Shown: positions 7,106 to 15,541 of the stretch, piece by piece
Position numbering within the stretch: the first letter of the stretch is position 1
Layout of the letters: each line of letters begins with the position of its first letter
NCBI RefSeq assembly: GCF_000612725.1
Contig: NZ_HG964450.1
Coordinates: 730,018-794,017 of the forward strand
DNA: 64,000 nt
Direction of reading: 5' to 3'
Source: Mycolicibacterium austroafricanum
GTDB lineage: Bacteria > Actinomycetota > Actinomycetes > Mycobacteriales > Mycobacteriaceae
The notes under the pieces: model-generated
What the model was told of the DNA's origin: nothing
The model's input: only the letters and a program-made list of their open reading frames with translations
Databases searched by the model: none
Made by a program: the position numbers and the translations under genes

Positions 7106-7996
7106 CTACGCAACCGCCAGAAGGGTTTTCAGTTCGGTCCTGCCGGCTTCGTCCAGCGCCAGCAGCGGTGCCCGCGGGTCGCCGACGGAGACGCCGAGCA
7201 GCTCCAGTCCGGCTTTGACGGTGGTCGGCAGCCCACCGGCGACGATGAAGCGCAGCAACGGTGCCAGGTCGTCGTAGATCTCCTGGGCCCGGCTGAGCTC
7301 CCCGTCGCGGACCGCCGTGTACAGATCCAGGCACGGCTGCGGCCGCAGATTCGGCGCCGCCGTGCACCAGCCGGCCGCCCCCTCGGTCAGGGCGTCGAGC
7401 ACCAGCGGGTTGCTGCCGTTGTAGAACGGTAGCGCTCCCCCGGTGAGCTCCTTGATGCGCTGCATACGGCTCAGGTCGCCGGTGGATTCCTTGACCATCG
7501 CGACGTTGTCGATGTCGGTGAACATCCGCACCAACAGCTCGGGGCTCATGTCGATGCCGCTGGTGGCGGGGTTGTTGTAGGCCATGATCGGCAGGTCGGT
7601 GGCCGCGGCGACGCTGGCGTAATGCCGGGCGATCTCACGGTCGGTGAGCTTCCAGTAGGACACCGGCAGGATCATCAGTGCGTCGGCTCCGGCCCGCTGC
7701 GCGTACTTGCCGCGCCGAATCGTGTTGGCAGTGGTCAGATCCGACGCCCCGACGATCACCGGCACGCGGCCGTTCACCACCCCGACGGTGGTGTCGACGA
7801 CGGTGTCGAACTCAGCCTCGGTCAGGTAGGCGGATTCTCCGGTGCTGCCCAGCGGGGCGATGGCGTGGGCGCCGGTGGCGACCAGCTGTTCGACGAGTGC
7901 GGCGAGCTTGCCGGTGTCGATGTCCTCGCCGTTACTGGTGAAGGGAGTGACGGGGTAGGCGATGATGCCGTGGATCTCGGTGGTGGCGGTGGTCAT
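7106..7996 (-). CDS. DHDPS/N-acetylneuraminate lyase family class I aldolase
   Basis: 296 residues, ATG 7996. It is a TIM-barrel aldolase that forms a Schiff base with a pyruvate-like substrate. Visible: carboxylate-binding GSTGES (50-55), general-base Tyr140 in IMAYNNPATSG and Schiff-base Lys169 in AMVKESTGD. The family includes dihydrodipicolinate synthase and many sugar-acid and aromatic-ring-cleavage aldolases. The setting (a class II aldolase upstream and a dedicated regulator) points to catabolism rather than lysine synthesis. The gap to the upstream aldolase gene is 27 bases, so they form one operon. Confidence 0.9.
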   Translation of the reverse strand: MTTATTEIHGIIAYPVTPFTSNGEDIDTGKLAALVEQLVATGAHAIAPLGSTGESAYLTEAEFDTVVDTTVGVVNGRVPVIVGASDLTTANTIRRGKYAQRAGADALMILPVSYWKLTDREIARHYASVAAATDLPIMAYNNPATSGIDMSPELLVRMFTDIDNVAMVKESTGDLSRMQRIKELTGGALPFYNGSNPLVLDALTEGAAGWCTAAPNLRPQPCLDLYTAVRDGELSRAQEIYDDLAPLLRFIVAGGLPTTVKAGLELLGVSVGDPRAPLLALDEAGRTELKTLLAVA

Positions 7997-8023
7997 CAGA
8001 GGGTTCCCTTACGTGTGGTCGGG

Positions 8024-8809
8024 TCAGCGGTCGAGGGCGTCGGGATGGTTGGCGAGGGCGCGCCGGGCGTAGTAGGCGAAGTTCGCCTGGCTGCGCTTGG
8101 GCGTCAGCGTCCAGTCGTGGGCCTCGCGGGCCAGTCGGTCGGGCAGCGGCGCGATGGTGCCCGCGGCCATGGCGGCCAGTTGCAGCTTGGCGGCGCGCTC
8201 GACGAGCATCGCCAGCGAGCAGGCCTCCTCGACGCTGGCACCGGCGACGACGTGTCCGTGGTGGGCCAACAGGATCGCCTTCTTGTCGCCGAGGGCCGCG
8301 GAGATGATCTCGCCCTCTTCGTTGCCCACCGGCACACCCGGCCAGTCGGGAAGGAACGCGCAGTCGCCGTACAGCGGCGCGATGTCCATCTGGGAGACGA
8401 CGAGCGGAACTTCGAGCATGGACAGGGCCGCCACATGGAAGGGGTGCGTGTGAACGATGCAGTTGACGTCGGGGCGGGCCCGGTAGATCCACGAGTGGAA
8501 ACGGTTGGCGGGGTTGGCCATTCCTTCACCGTCGAGGACTTTGAGGTCTTCGTCGACGAGCAGCAGATTGCCGGCGGTGATCTCGTCGAAGCCGAGGCCG
8601 AGCCGCTGCGTGTAGTACGTACCGGGGGCCTCCGCGCGGGCGGTGATCTGGCCGGCGAGGCCGGAGTCATGTCCGGCGTCGAACAGCGCGCGACAGGTCA
8701 CCGCCAGCTTCTCCCTCAGCGTCAAGCTGGATTCGGTGACGTTGCGGCTCAATCCGTCGAGGGCACGCCGCATCAGATCGCTCTTCGAATCGTGCATGGT
8801 GCTGGTCAT
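8024..8809 (-). CDS. class II aldolase/adducin family protein
   Basis: 261 residues, ATG 8809 after the strong site GGAAGGAGAG. Zinc-ligand motifs of the fuculose-phosphate aldolase fold are present: HTHPFHVAAL and later LLAHHGHVVAG, with the helix SLAMLVERAAKLQLAAMAAG. The C-terminus (LTPKRSQANFAYYARRAL) is typical of members acting on hydroxy-acids or decarboxylating aromatic acids rather than on sugar phosphates. It is transcribed from the palindromic operator at 8851-8879 together with the DHDPS-family gene. The substrate is unknown. Confidence 0.88.
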   Translation of the reverse strand: MTSTMHDSKSDLMRRALDGLSRNVTESSLTLREKLAVTCRALFDAGHDSGLAGQITARAEAPGTYYTQRLGLGFDEITAGNLLLVDEDLKVLDGEGMANPANRFHSWIYRARPDVNCIVHTHPFHVAALSMLEVPLVVSQMDIAPLYGDCAFLPDWPGVPVGNEEGEIISAALGDKKAILLAHHGHVVAGASVEEACSLAMLVERAAKLQLAAMAAGTIAPLPDRLAREAHDWTLTPKRSQANFAYYARRALANHPDALDR

Positions 8810-8850
8810 CTGAATCTCTCCTTCCGAGTTCCCGTGAATGACACGTTGGA

Positions 8851-8879
8851 GACGATAGGACACACAGTGTCCTATCGTC
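8851..8879. promoter_or_regulatory. perfect 29-bp palindromic operator between aldolase operon and XRE-cupin gene
   Basis: Left arm GACGATAGGACAC (8851-8863), spacer ACA, right arm GTGTCCTATCGTC (8867-8879). The arms are 13 bp and match without error. It sits 42 bases from the aldolase start and 20 bases from the regulator start, where both promoters must be. It is very probably the binding site of the XRE-cupin regulator, which would control both directions. Confidence 0.85.
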
Positions 8880-8898
8880 AATCGGGTATTCTGCTGGC

Positions 8899-9441
8899 GT
8901 GAGTGGTTTGTTGCGTGCCGTCCGCCAAGAGCGGGGTATGACGCTGGATGACCTGGCGGCCGACACCGGCCTGACCAAGAGCTACCTGTCCAAAGTGGAG
9001 CGGGGGCAGAGCGTCCCGTCGATCGCAGCCGCACTGAAGATCTCTCGTGCCCTTGAAGTGGATGTGGCGCAGCTGTTCTCAGACGATCCCGAAGTCGCGA
9101 CGATCAGCGTCGACCGGGCCGCCGAGCGGGGCGCCGATCGCCACCACGCGGTCGCCGCGCGCATGCTGGGCAAGGAGATGTCGCCGTTCGTGGTGCGCCC
9201 GGGCCGCACCTTCACCACCCACCCCCACCCCACCCACCTCGGACAGGAGTTCATCTTCGTCCACTCCGGCAGGGTGGAGCTCAGTCACGACGGCCGGATC
9301 ATCGCGCTGGAGGCCGGCGATTGCGCGTACTTCGATGCCTCCGCGCCACACAAGTTGCGCCAGATCGGAGAGGACGCCGCCGAGGTGGTCGTGGTGGCCG
9401 GCAACGCGCCGCGGCCGGGCGCGCCCAGGCGCCGCGGCTAG
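8899..9441 (+). CDS. XRE-family regulator with C-terminal cupin sensor domain
   Basis: 180 residues from GTG 8899 ([20 protein letters not shown]). Residues ~4-58 are a lambda-repressor-like helix-turn-helix ([20 protein letters not shown] then [18 protein letters not shown]). Residues ~85-170 are a cupin barrel ([20 protein letters not shown], then [19 protein letters not shown]) that probably binds the effector or metal. This architecture is common for local regulators of catabolic operons. Its coding start is next to the 29-bp palindrome. It overlaps the convergent nitrobindin-like gene by 4 bases. Confidence 0.92.
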   Translation: MSGLLRAVRQERGMTLDDLAADTGLTKSYLSKVERGQSVPSIAAALKISRALEVDVAQLFSDDPEVATISVDRAAERGADRHHAVAARMLGKEMSPFVVRPGRTFTTHPHPTHLGQEFIFVHSGRVELSHDGRIIALEAGDCAYFDASAPHKLRQIGEDAAEVVVVAGNAPRPGAPRRRG

Positions 9442-9932
9442 CGGACCCGCCGCAGCACGGCCGACAGGTGATGCTGCAGCGGCTGTCCCACCGCGGCCAT
9501 CCGCAGCGTGTAGGTCAGTGTGTCGCCGCGGAGCTCGATGGACCTGCCGACGGCCGTCACCTCTTTCGCCGACCCACTGCGACCGATGGAGCTCGAGACC
9601 AGTTCCATCCGCAGCCCGTCGCCGTCCGCGGTGAGCTGCCCCTCCTGGATCTCGGTGATGCCGGTCGGGTGCGCGAGGATCCATTCGATGCGGTCCGGCG
9701 CAGACGCGCGCAGATAGCCGGTCTCGGCGTGCAGCGGCCGGCCGTCGTCTGCAGCCCGTGTGCGCTGGGCGTAGGTCAGGAACGGCTTGCCGACATGACC
9801 GAACGTGATCTCTTCCGTATAGCCGAACGGCTCGATCGTCGGGTATTCACCCGAGCCCTCACCGACCCAGGTGCCCAGCAGCGGTGCCAGCGCGGCCACA
9901 TCGGGGTGCAGAGCGGGAACGGAATCAGCCAT
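9438..9932 (-). CDS. nitrobindin-like heme-binding protein (DUF1794/FABP-like)
   Basis: 164 residues, ATG 9932. Hallmarks are the GxWxGxG opening [20 protein letters not shown], the strand [13 protein letters not shown], and a C-terminal HHLSAVLRR with the His expected to bind ferric heme. Members form a ten-stranded beta barrel, bind NO and isomerise peroxynitrite to nitrate; M. tuberculosis has a homologue (Rv2717c, from memory). The length is normal. The gene stands alone. Confidence 0.85.
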   Translation of the reverse strand: MADSVPALHPDVAALAPLLGTWVGEGSGEYPTIEPFGYTEEITFGHVGKPFLTYAQRTRAADDGRPLHAETGYLRASAPDRIEWILAHPTGITEIQEGQLTADGDGLRMELVSSSIGRSGSAKEVTAVGRSIELRGDTLTYTLRMAAVGQPLQHHLSAVLRRVR

Positions 9933-10083
9933 CAGGCCAGGGTACGTCGGGTCCGGAGCGATCCCCGACGGCCGGCGAATCTGCAGTTGTTGCTCACAAT
10001 CACCGTGTGAATGAGCAGGAAGTTCAGTCTCGGCGGACGCGGGGAGGTGCTTTGTTGCGACGGCCGACTCGGGGCCGACGAAG

Positions 10084-10692
10084 TTAGCGCGGGCCGGACG
10101 GCGGGCCGGTCGGTGGGCCGGTCGGCGGGCCGGTCGGTGGGCCGGTCGGTGGGCCGGTCGGATGGCCGGTCGGTGGGCTGATCGGAGTCACGGTGATCGG
10201 CAACCAGTGGGTGCCCGGTCCCTCGCCGGGGCAACCCGCACCCCCGACGGTGATGGTCCGTTCACCGGAAAAGCTGCCGTCGGGGTTCGGGATCAGATAG
10301 TCCGAGCGCACCGACTGCACAGCGCTGGCGGGATTCATGCGATCGCAGAGGTAGGGATAGTCACCGCTGGTCTCCCAGCGGTCGTTGTTCCATCTGTACT
10401 CGAACACCGTCGGCGCACCGGGGTTTCGAGAAAGGTCGTCTGAGTTGTCCATGCTCACCGCGCAGCCAGCCACGTCGCAGCGGGCGGTGTATTCGACCTG
10501 AAAGGTCTTGGCGGGCATCGGCGTCGGCGCACCGTTGAACGTCTGCTTCGAGAAGTCGACGGACACGTCGTAGAACCCGTACAGCAGCGGAGGCGTAGGG
10601 CGATCCGCATCCGCGACCACGGGCGGCGCTGCCAGCACCCCGCATCCTGTCAGCGCTGCGGCGCCCAGTGCCCTGGCGAGATTCTTCGGCAT
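10084..10692 (-). CDS. exported protein with PTG-repeat C-terminal tail
   Basis: 202 residues from ATG 10692 ([20 protein letters not shown]); an upstream start would add eight residues. Signal peptide to about residue 28 (PPVVADA). The body ([20 protein letters not shown] to GTHWLPITV) contains four cysteines and resembles the small beta-rich secreted proteins common in mycobacteria; no family name is certain. The last ~30 residues are tandem PTGP units. It is divergent from the lipase-like gene at 10874. Confidence 0.7.
   Translation of the reverse strand: MPKNLARALGAAALTGCGVLAAPPVVADADRPTPPLLYGFYDVSVDFSKQTFNGAPTPMPAKTFQVEYTARCDVAGCAVSMDNSDDLSRNPGAPTVFEYRWNNDRWETSGDYPYLCDRMNPASAVQSVRSDYLIPNPDGSFSGERTITVGGAGCPGEGPGTHWLPITVTPISPPTGHPTGPPTGPPTGPPTGPPTGPPSGPR
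10091..10182 (-). repeat. 12-bp tandem repeat encoding GPPT units
   Basis: About seven imperfect copies of GGTCGGTGGGCC (plus strand) encode the proline/threonine/glycine tail of the exported protein. Copies differ at single bases. Such repeats change length easily, so the tail may vary between strains. Confidence 0.8.
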
Positions 10693-10818
10693 CGGACCAG
10701 TTAACCCGCCGCGCACCGTCCACGTCCGGCAATCGGGCTGCCACCCTGCGCGGCACAGCCCTGCGCGGGCGCGAATCGCGATTAACTTTCTGACTCATTT
10801 TCGAGACGTCCCGCTAAC

Positions 10819-10834
10819 GACAACATAGGTTGTC
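10819..10834. promoter_or_regulatory. 16-bp palindrome upstream of the lipase-like gene
   Basis: GACAAC-ATAG-GTTGTC is a perfect inverted repeat 40 bases before the ATG at 10874, in the promoter shared with the divergent exported protein. It could be an operator. No matching regulator is adjacent. Confidence 0.3.
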
Positions 10835-10873
10835 AAGGTCTCGGATGCCGTCGCCAGAAGGGAGTCGTCCGCG

Positions 10874-12649
10874 ATGGAAGAGGTCGACCTCAGGGAAAGC
10901 CGCCGACGAATCCGGTCCCTCACGTACGGCGTCGCGGCGGCGACGATCGCCGCAGTCGTGGCGGCCGTTCCCGTACAGGGCACGGCATGGGCCGACTCCC
11001 CCACCGTCGAGTCGACCTCCAGCACGACCGTCGACGCCGCTCCGGCCGCGCCCGACACCGCCACAGACGCCGACACCGGGGAGCAGGCCCAGCCCGACGT
11101 CGGCGCTGAGGAGCCGGCCGAGTCCGAGGTCGACACCGAGGGGCCCGCAGATCCTGGCGATCCCGAGGAGCCGGCGGCCCCTGAACCCGAGGACACCGAG
11201 GACGTCGAGGAGCCTGGGGCCGTACCGGGCGAGGCGGAGGGCGGCGGAGATCCCCGGCCCGTCCAGCCCGACGAGACCGAAGCTGTTGCAGTAGAGTCAC
11301 TTTCGGACGACAGCGACGCCGAACCGGACGCGGAATTCTCCCGCGACGTCGTCACCACCGGGCCCGCCGAGCGGACCGGTGCGGCGGTCGCGACGGTGAC
11401 CCCCGCGGCGCAGCTGCTGACGATCGAGGTCCCCGACACCGAGGCGCCGGCGCTTGTCCCGGCCCCGGTGATCACCACCACGACCACCATCGAGGCGCCG
11501 CCGAGCGCGCCGAAACCGTTGTCGCCGTTGGCCAAACTGCTGCAGCTGCCCGGCCGGCTCATCAACGCCTTCCTGCAGGTGTTCGACCTCACGTCCTCGG
11601 CGAGCACCCCCCGCAGCCCGCTCAGCCTCGGGCCGATCAACGACCTGTTGTTCGCGGCGTTCCGCGAGTTCGAGCGGCTCCTCGGCCTGGATCAGCCGCC
11701 GGCGGTGCAGCCGGCGGTTCCGGCCCTGACGTACGACGGGCCCACGACGGCGACGACGCCGACGGTGGCCCAGTTCCTCAACGCGTCCGCGGCCGGCTAC
11801 GTGCTGGGAGGTGCCCCCGCCGATCTGGTGCCGTTCACCGTCAACGGATTCCAGATGTCGTCGACCAACATCTTCTCGGGCATGGTGGCCAAGACGTGGG
11901 TGACGCCGCAAGGGCAGATCATCATCGCCTACCAGGGCACCACCGGCGGATCGAACCTGCTGTTCAACCCGCTCATCACGGTCAGCCAGGTGCTGGCCGA
12001 CCTGCAGGTCATCTTCACCCGGACCACGCCGTGGGCCTTCCACGATGCGCTCTACTTCGCGAAGCGGGTGCAGATCAGGGCAGCCGAGCAGGGGTACAGC
12101 TCCGAGAACATCTTCGTCACGGGCCACTCGCTCGGCGGCTGGGAAGCCCAGTACGTCGCGCAGCAGATCGGTCTCGCAGGCATCGGCTTCGAGGCGCCCG
12201 GCATCAACACCCGCGTCCCGGGCAACGGCGCGGACGCGATGTTCGTCAATGTCGGCACCTACGGCAGCGCCGCTCCGTACATGTCCACCGATCTACCGGG
12301 CCTGCAGCCCTTCATGCCGCCCTACGTCCCCGGCGGCGGCAGCAAGCCGCACTACGGGCCGATCGTGATGATCGGGGACCCGGCTGCCATCACGCCGCTG
12401 CGCAACGCCTCCGCGCTGTGGGGCAAGAGCCTGATCGGCAGCGTGATCTTCCTGGTGGACTTCCTCGGCAACTTCTTCCAGTACCACCTGCCCGGCGTGC
12501 AGGCCCACCACCTCGACGTCGTCCCCGATCCCGGCATGGTGCCCTGGATGGGGCGGCCGAGCGGACCCGTCCACACCGGCTGGGGCGCCCTGTCGATTCA
12601 AGGGCTGATGAAGGCCGCGTCCGACGCTGGACAGCTGTTCAGGCCCTGA
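10874..12649 (+). CDS. exported lipase-like alpha/beta hydrolase with long acidic linker
   Basis: 591 residues, ATG 10874 with AGAAGGGAG upstream. Signal sequence ~15-41 (AAATIAAVVAAVPVQGTAWA). Residues ~42-190 are low complexity, rich in Glu, Asp, Pro and Ala (for example EEPAESEVDTEGPADPGDPE). A second part from ~225 contains a class 3 lipase-like core: IIIAYQGTTGGSN, nucleophile Ser419 in VTGHSLGGWEAQ, and a late histidine (HHLDVVPDPGM or HTGWGAL). It probably acts on lipids or esters outside the membrane. The acidic linker may span the cell wall. It is followed by two more exported hydrolases on the same strand. Confidence 0.8.
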   Translation: MEEVDLRESRRRIRSLTYGVAAATIAAVVAAVPVQGTAWADSPTVESTSSTTVDAAPAAPDTATDADTGEQAQPDVGAEEPAESEVDTEGPADPGDPEEPAAPEPEDTEDVEEPGAVPGEAEGGGDPRPVQPDETEAVAVESLSDDSDAEPDAEFSRDVVTTGPAERTGAAVATVTPAAQLLTIEVPDTEAPALVPAPVITTTTTIEAPPSAPKPLSPLAKLLQLPGRLINAFLQVFDLTSSASTPRSPLSLGPINDLLFAAFREFERLLGLDQPPAVQPAVPALTYDGPTTATTPTVAQFLNASAAGYVLGGAPADLVPFTVNGFQMSSTNIFSGMVAKTWVTPQGQIIIAYQGTTGGSNLLFNPLITVSQVLADLQVIFTRTTPWAFHDALYFAKRVQIRAAEQGYSSENIFVTGHSLGGWEAQYVAQQIGLAGIGFEAPGINTRVPGNGADAMFVNVGTYGSAAPYMSTDLPGLQPFMPPYVPGGGSKPHYGPIVMIGDPAAITPLRNASALWGKSLIGSVIFLVDFLGNFFQYHLPGVQAHHLDVVPDPGMVPWMGRPSGPVHTGWGALSIQGLMKAASDAGQLFRP

Positions 12650-12730
12650 CGGCAGATCGATTCCCGCGACATCGGTGGGTTTTGCAGCCAGAACCCTGCC
12701 CATTCCGTTTACCGTTTGAGGGTGCCAAGC

Positions 12731-13594
12731 ATGGATCGTCGCCGCGCAATGTTGACGCTGGGGTTCGGGATGGCCGCTGCCGCCCTGCCATTTCCGAAGG
12801 CCGGGGCCCAGCCGGTGATCGGCGACGCGCCGCCCCCGGGACCGTCCGGACCAGGGCTTCCGGAGGCCGCCGTACCCGGGCTGCTGTTCGCCGACGAGTT
12901 CAACGGACCGGCCGGCTCGCCGCCGAACCCCGCGGCGTGGTTCATCGTCCCGGCTCGGGAGACCATCCGGAACCCGCACGAATGGGACAAGCCGTTCAAC
13001 ATGGGCCGGTACGTCACCGACCAGGAGCATGTCTTCCAGGACGGGAACGGCAACCTGGTCATCCGGGCGACGCGCGGTGAGGGCGCGAACATCCAGGAGA
13101 AGTACGCCAGCGCGAAGATCATCGGGAACTGGCGCGGCGGCGTCGGCACCACGTGGGAGGCGCGCATCAAGCTCAACTGCCTGACCGACGGCGCCTGGCC
13201 CGCTTTCTGGTTGATCAACGACAACCCCGTGCGCGGCGGCGAGGTCGACCTCGTCGAGTGGTACGGCAACCGGGACTGGCCCTCGGGCACCACGGTGCAC
13301 GCGAAGCTGGACGGCACCATGTTCCAGACCCACAAACACCCGATCGACTCGGCATGGCACACCTGGCGTATGACGTGGCTGCCGACCGGCATGTACTTCT
13401 GGAAGGACTACCAGCCGGGCATGGAGCCGTTCTTCACCGTGGCGTCCAACTCCCTGCCGGACTGGCCCTTCAACGACCCGGGATACACGATGGCTCCGGT
13501 GTTCAACATCGCCGTCGGCGGCTCCGGCGGTCGCGAGCCCGCCGGAGGCACGTACCCTGCGGAGATGCTGGTCGATTGGATCCGCGTCTTCTAG
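12731..13594 (+). CDS. exported GH16-family beta-glucanase-like protein
   Basis: 287 residues. ATG 12731 is chosen because TGAGGG lies 8 bases upstream and because it starts a twin-arginine-like signal (MDRRRAMLTLGFGMAAAALP). The catalytic GH16 motif is clear: GGEVDLVEWYG, two Glu flanking an Asp. Other family features are EFNGPAGSPPNPAAW near the N-terminus and the C-terminal DWIRVF strand. Members cleave beta-1,3 or mixed-linkage glucans. By memory this is the counterpart of M. tuberculosis Rv0315. Export through Tat is inferred. Confidence 0.9.
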   Translation: MDRRRAMLTLGFGMAAAALPFPKAGAQPVIGDAPPPGPSGPGLPEAAVPGLLFADEFNGPAGSPPNPAAWFIVPARETIRNPHEWDKPFNMGRYVTDQEHVFQDGNGNLVIRATRGEGANIQEKYASAKIIGNWRGGVGTTWEARIKLNCLTDGAWPAFWLINDNPVRGGEVDLVEWYGNRDWPSGTTVHAKLDGTMFQTHKHPIDSAWHTWRMTWLPTGMYFWKDYQPGMEPFFTVASNSLPDWPFNDPGYTMAPVFNIAVGGSGGREPAGGTYPAEMLVDWIRVF

Positions 13595-13669
13595 CTGGCA
13601 AAATGACGTCTCGCTGACGTCTGCAACAATTCGAGCGGCGCACCCTCGCTCGGCGGTTACATTGCGCTC

Positions 13670-15541
13670 GTGACGTCAAGACGTTGGGCACTGTGGTTGT
13701 GGACCCTGGGCGCGGGCGCGTGCATCACGCTCGGGGCGGGAACCGGGGTGGCCGCAGCCGACACGGAGACCTCCGGCGGGGACGGTCCGTCCAGCCAGTC
13801 GGACGACCGTGATGCATCCGAGGCCTCCTCCCACGGAGCGCCGGACCAAGGCACCGGAGAGACGCCGGACCCCAACGCCGGTGACGGGGTCGATGCGGAC
13901 GACTTGTCAGATCCCGCGACGGTGCCGGCGTCTGTCGAGCTTGCCGACGACGTGGTACGCGACGCGGACGACGAGGCGGCGCAAGAGGCCGACGCCGCTG
14001 AAGAAGTCGACGCCGACACAGAAGCCGAGACCGCAGCCGACACCGCCGCAGAGGCGGAGCCCGCCGCGGAATCCGGGTCGGGGTCGGGGTCAGCCTCGAC
14101 CGTGGTGGACGAGGCTCCGGTCCAGCCGGCCGCCGCGGATGCCGAGCCGGTCCGGGCCACCGCCCCAGAGGCCGCGAACGTTGCCCCGGCCCCGGTGACC
14201 GGCGTCAAGACCGGCCGCGCCAAGCTGACCATCCCCGTGGGCCCCCACGATTACCGGACCCGCGCGGACTGGTATCTGCCGACCCAGGCGGACGGTTCGG
14301 TGGCGGCGACCGGTGTGATCTGGCTGCAGCACGGCTTCCTCGGAAACAAGGCGTCGCTGTCCAAGCTGGCACAGACGCTGTCGCAGCAGACCAACAGCAT
14401 CGTCGTCGCCCCGAATCTGTCGTCGTTCCCACTCGCCTGCGCCGGCTGCTGGATCAACGGCGTACCGATGCAGGAGGCCGTCGCGGCCATGTTCCTCGGC
14501 GACCGGACGTCGCTGAACGCCAGCGCGAACACGGCCGGCTATCTGGGCACTCTGCCGCAGGATTTCGTGATGTCCGGCCAATCCGCGGGCGGAGGGTTCG
14601 CCACGGCAGTCGGCGGCTACTACACGGAGGACCCCGGCAACAACGGCAGCCTGCGCGGCGTGATGATGTTCGACGGCTTCTCGTTCGGCGGGGTGCTGAC
14701 GAAGTCCCTGGCCAAGCTGGATGACCCCTTCATCCCGGTCTATCAGATCGCCGCACCGCCCCAGCCGTGGAACTCGTCCGGAGCGTCGACCAAGGAACTC
14801 GTGGCGGCCCGCCCGGGTCAGTTCGTCGGCGTGACCCTGGCCGGAGGCTCCCACGCCGACGCGCTGATCGGCGGGAACGCGCTGTTCGACTTCTTCGCGC
14901 AACTGGTGGCGGGGTTCTCCCCGCCAGGAAACACCGCCGCCGTCTACACGCTGGCCACCGGCTGGATCAACGACATGTACCAGGGTCTGGGGCCCAGCGA
15001 CGGCACCGGCATCTACGGCGACCCCGACCAGTACATCGTCATGGGCGACACCGCCGCGATCGTGCTCGCTCCCCCACGGGTGGTCGACGTCGACCGCTAT
15101 CTGGGCACCTGGTACGAGGTCGGCAGTGTCAAACAGTTCTTCTCGATCGGCCTGGTCAACACGAAAGCCGTTTACAGCCTCAATCCCGACGCGTCGATCA
15201 AGGTCGAGAACTCGGGCAACTACTTTTTCAACAACGGGCCCGAGTCATCCATCGTCGGGTCCGCACTGCCGGTCGATCCCACCAACAACAAGCTCAACGT
15301 CCGATTCTTCGGTCCCCCGTCGGCCCGCCCGCCGGGCAACTACTGGATCGTCGACCTGGACCCCGACTACCAGTGGGCCGTCGTCACCGACCCCACCGGC
15401 CTCAGCGGCTTCCTACTCAGCCGCGACCCCGTCGTCTCAGCCGATTTCTACCAGGAGCTGCTGGACCGGGCTTCGGTCAACGGTGTGAAGGGATGGATCA
15501 CGCGGACCCGACAGCCCGCGGCGAACCAGACTCAGCTCTGA
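13670..15541 (+). CDS. exported alpha/beta hydrolase fused to a lipocalin domain
   Basis: 623 residues from GTG 13670. Signal ~1-31 (WTLGAGACITLGAGTGVAAA). Residues ~32-175 form an acidic Ala/Glu/Asp linker. Residues ~180-455 are an alpha/beta hydrolase: GVIWLQHGFLGN oxyanion region, nucleophile Ser305 in MSGQSAGGG, and a candidate His in AGGSHADAL. Residues ~470-623 are a Blc-type lipocalin: DRYLGTWYEVGSV (GxWYE at 479-483), NYWIVDLDPDYQWAVVTDP and GFLLSRDP. The lipocalin could bind the lipid substrate or product of the hydrolase. It ends 10 bases inside the convergent wax synthase gene. Confidence 0.82.
   Translation: MTSRRWALWLWTLGAGACITLGAGTGVAAADTETSGGDGPSSQSDDRDASEASSHGAPDQGTGETPDPNAGDGVDADDLSDPATVPASVELADDVVRDADDEAAQEADAAEEVDADTEAETAADTAAEAEPAAESGSGSGSASTVVDEAPVQPAAADAEPVRATAPEAANVAPAPVTGVKTGRAKLTIPVGPHDYRTRADWYLPTQADGSVAATGVIWLQHGFLGNKASLSKLAQTLSQQTNSIVVAPNLSSFPLACAGCWINGVPMQEAVAAMFLGDRTSLNASANTAGYLGTLPQDFVMSGQSAGGGFATAVGGYYTEDPGNNGSLRGVMMFDGFSFGGVLTKSLAKLDDPFIPVYQIAAPPQPWNSSGASTKELVAARPGQFVGVTLAGGSHADALIGGNALFDFFAQLVAGFSPPGNTAAVYTLATGWINDMYQGLGPSDGTGIYGDPDQYIVMGDTAAIVLAPPRVVDVDRYLGTWYEVGSVKQFFSIGLVNTKAVYSLNPDASIKVENSGNYFFNNGPESSIVGSALPVDPTNNKLNVRFFGPPSARPPGNYWIVDLDPDYQWAVVTDPTGLSGFLLSRDPVVSADFYQELLDRASVNGVKGWITRTRQPAANQTQL

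Noticed and set aside
10091..10182. CRISPR-like short tandem units
   Set aside because: The units are contiguous, in frame and encode GPPT; there are no spacers.
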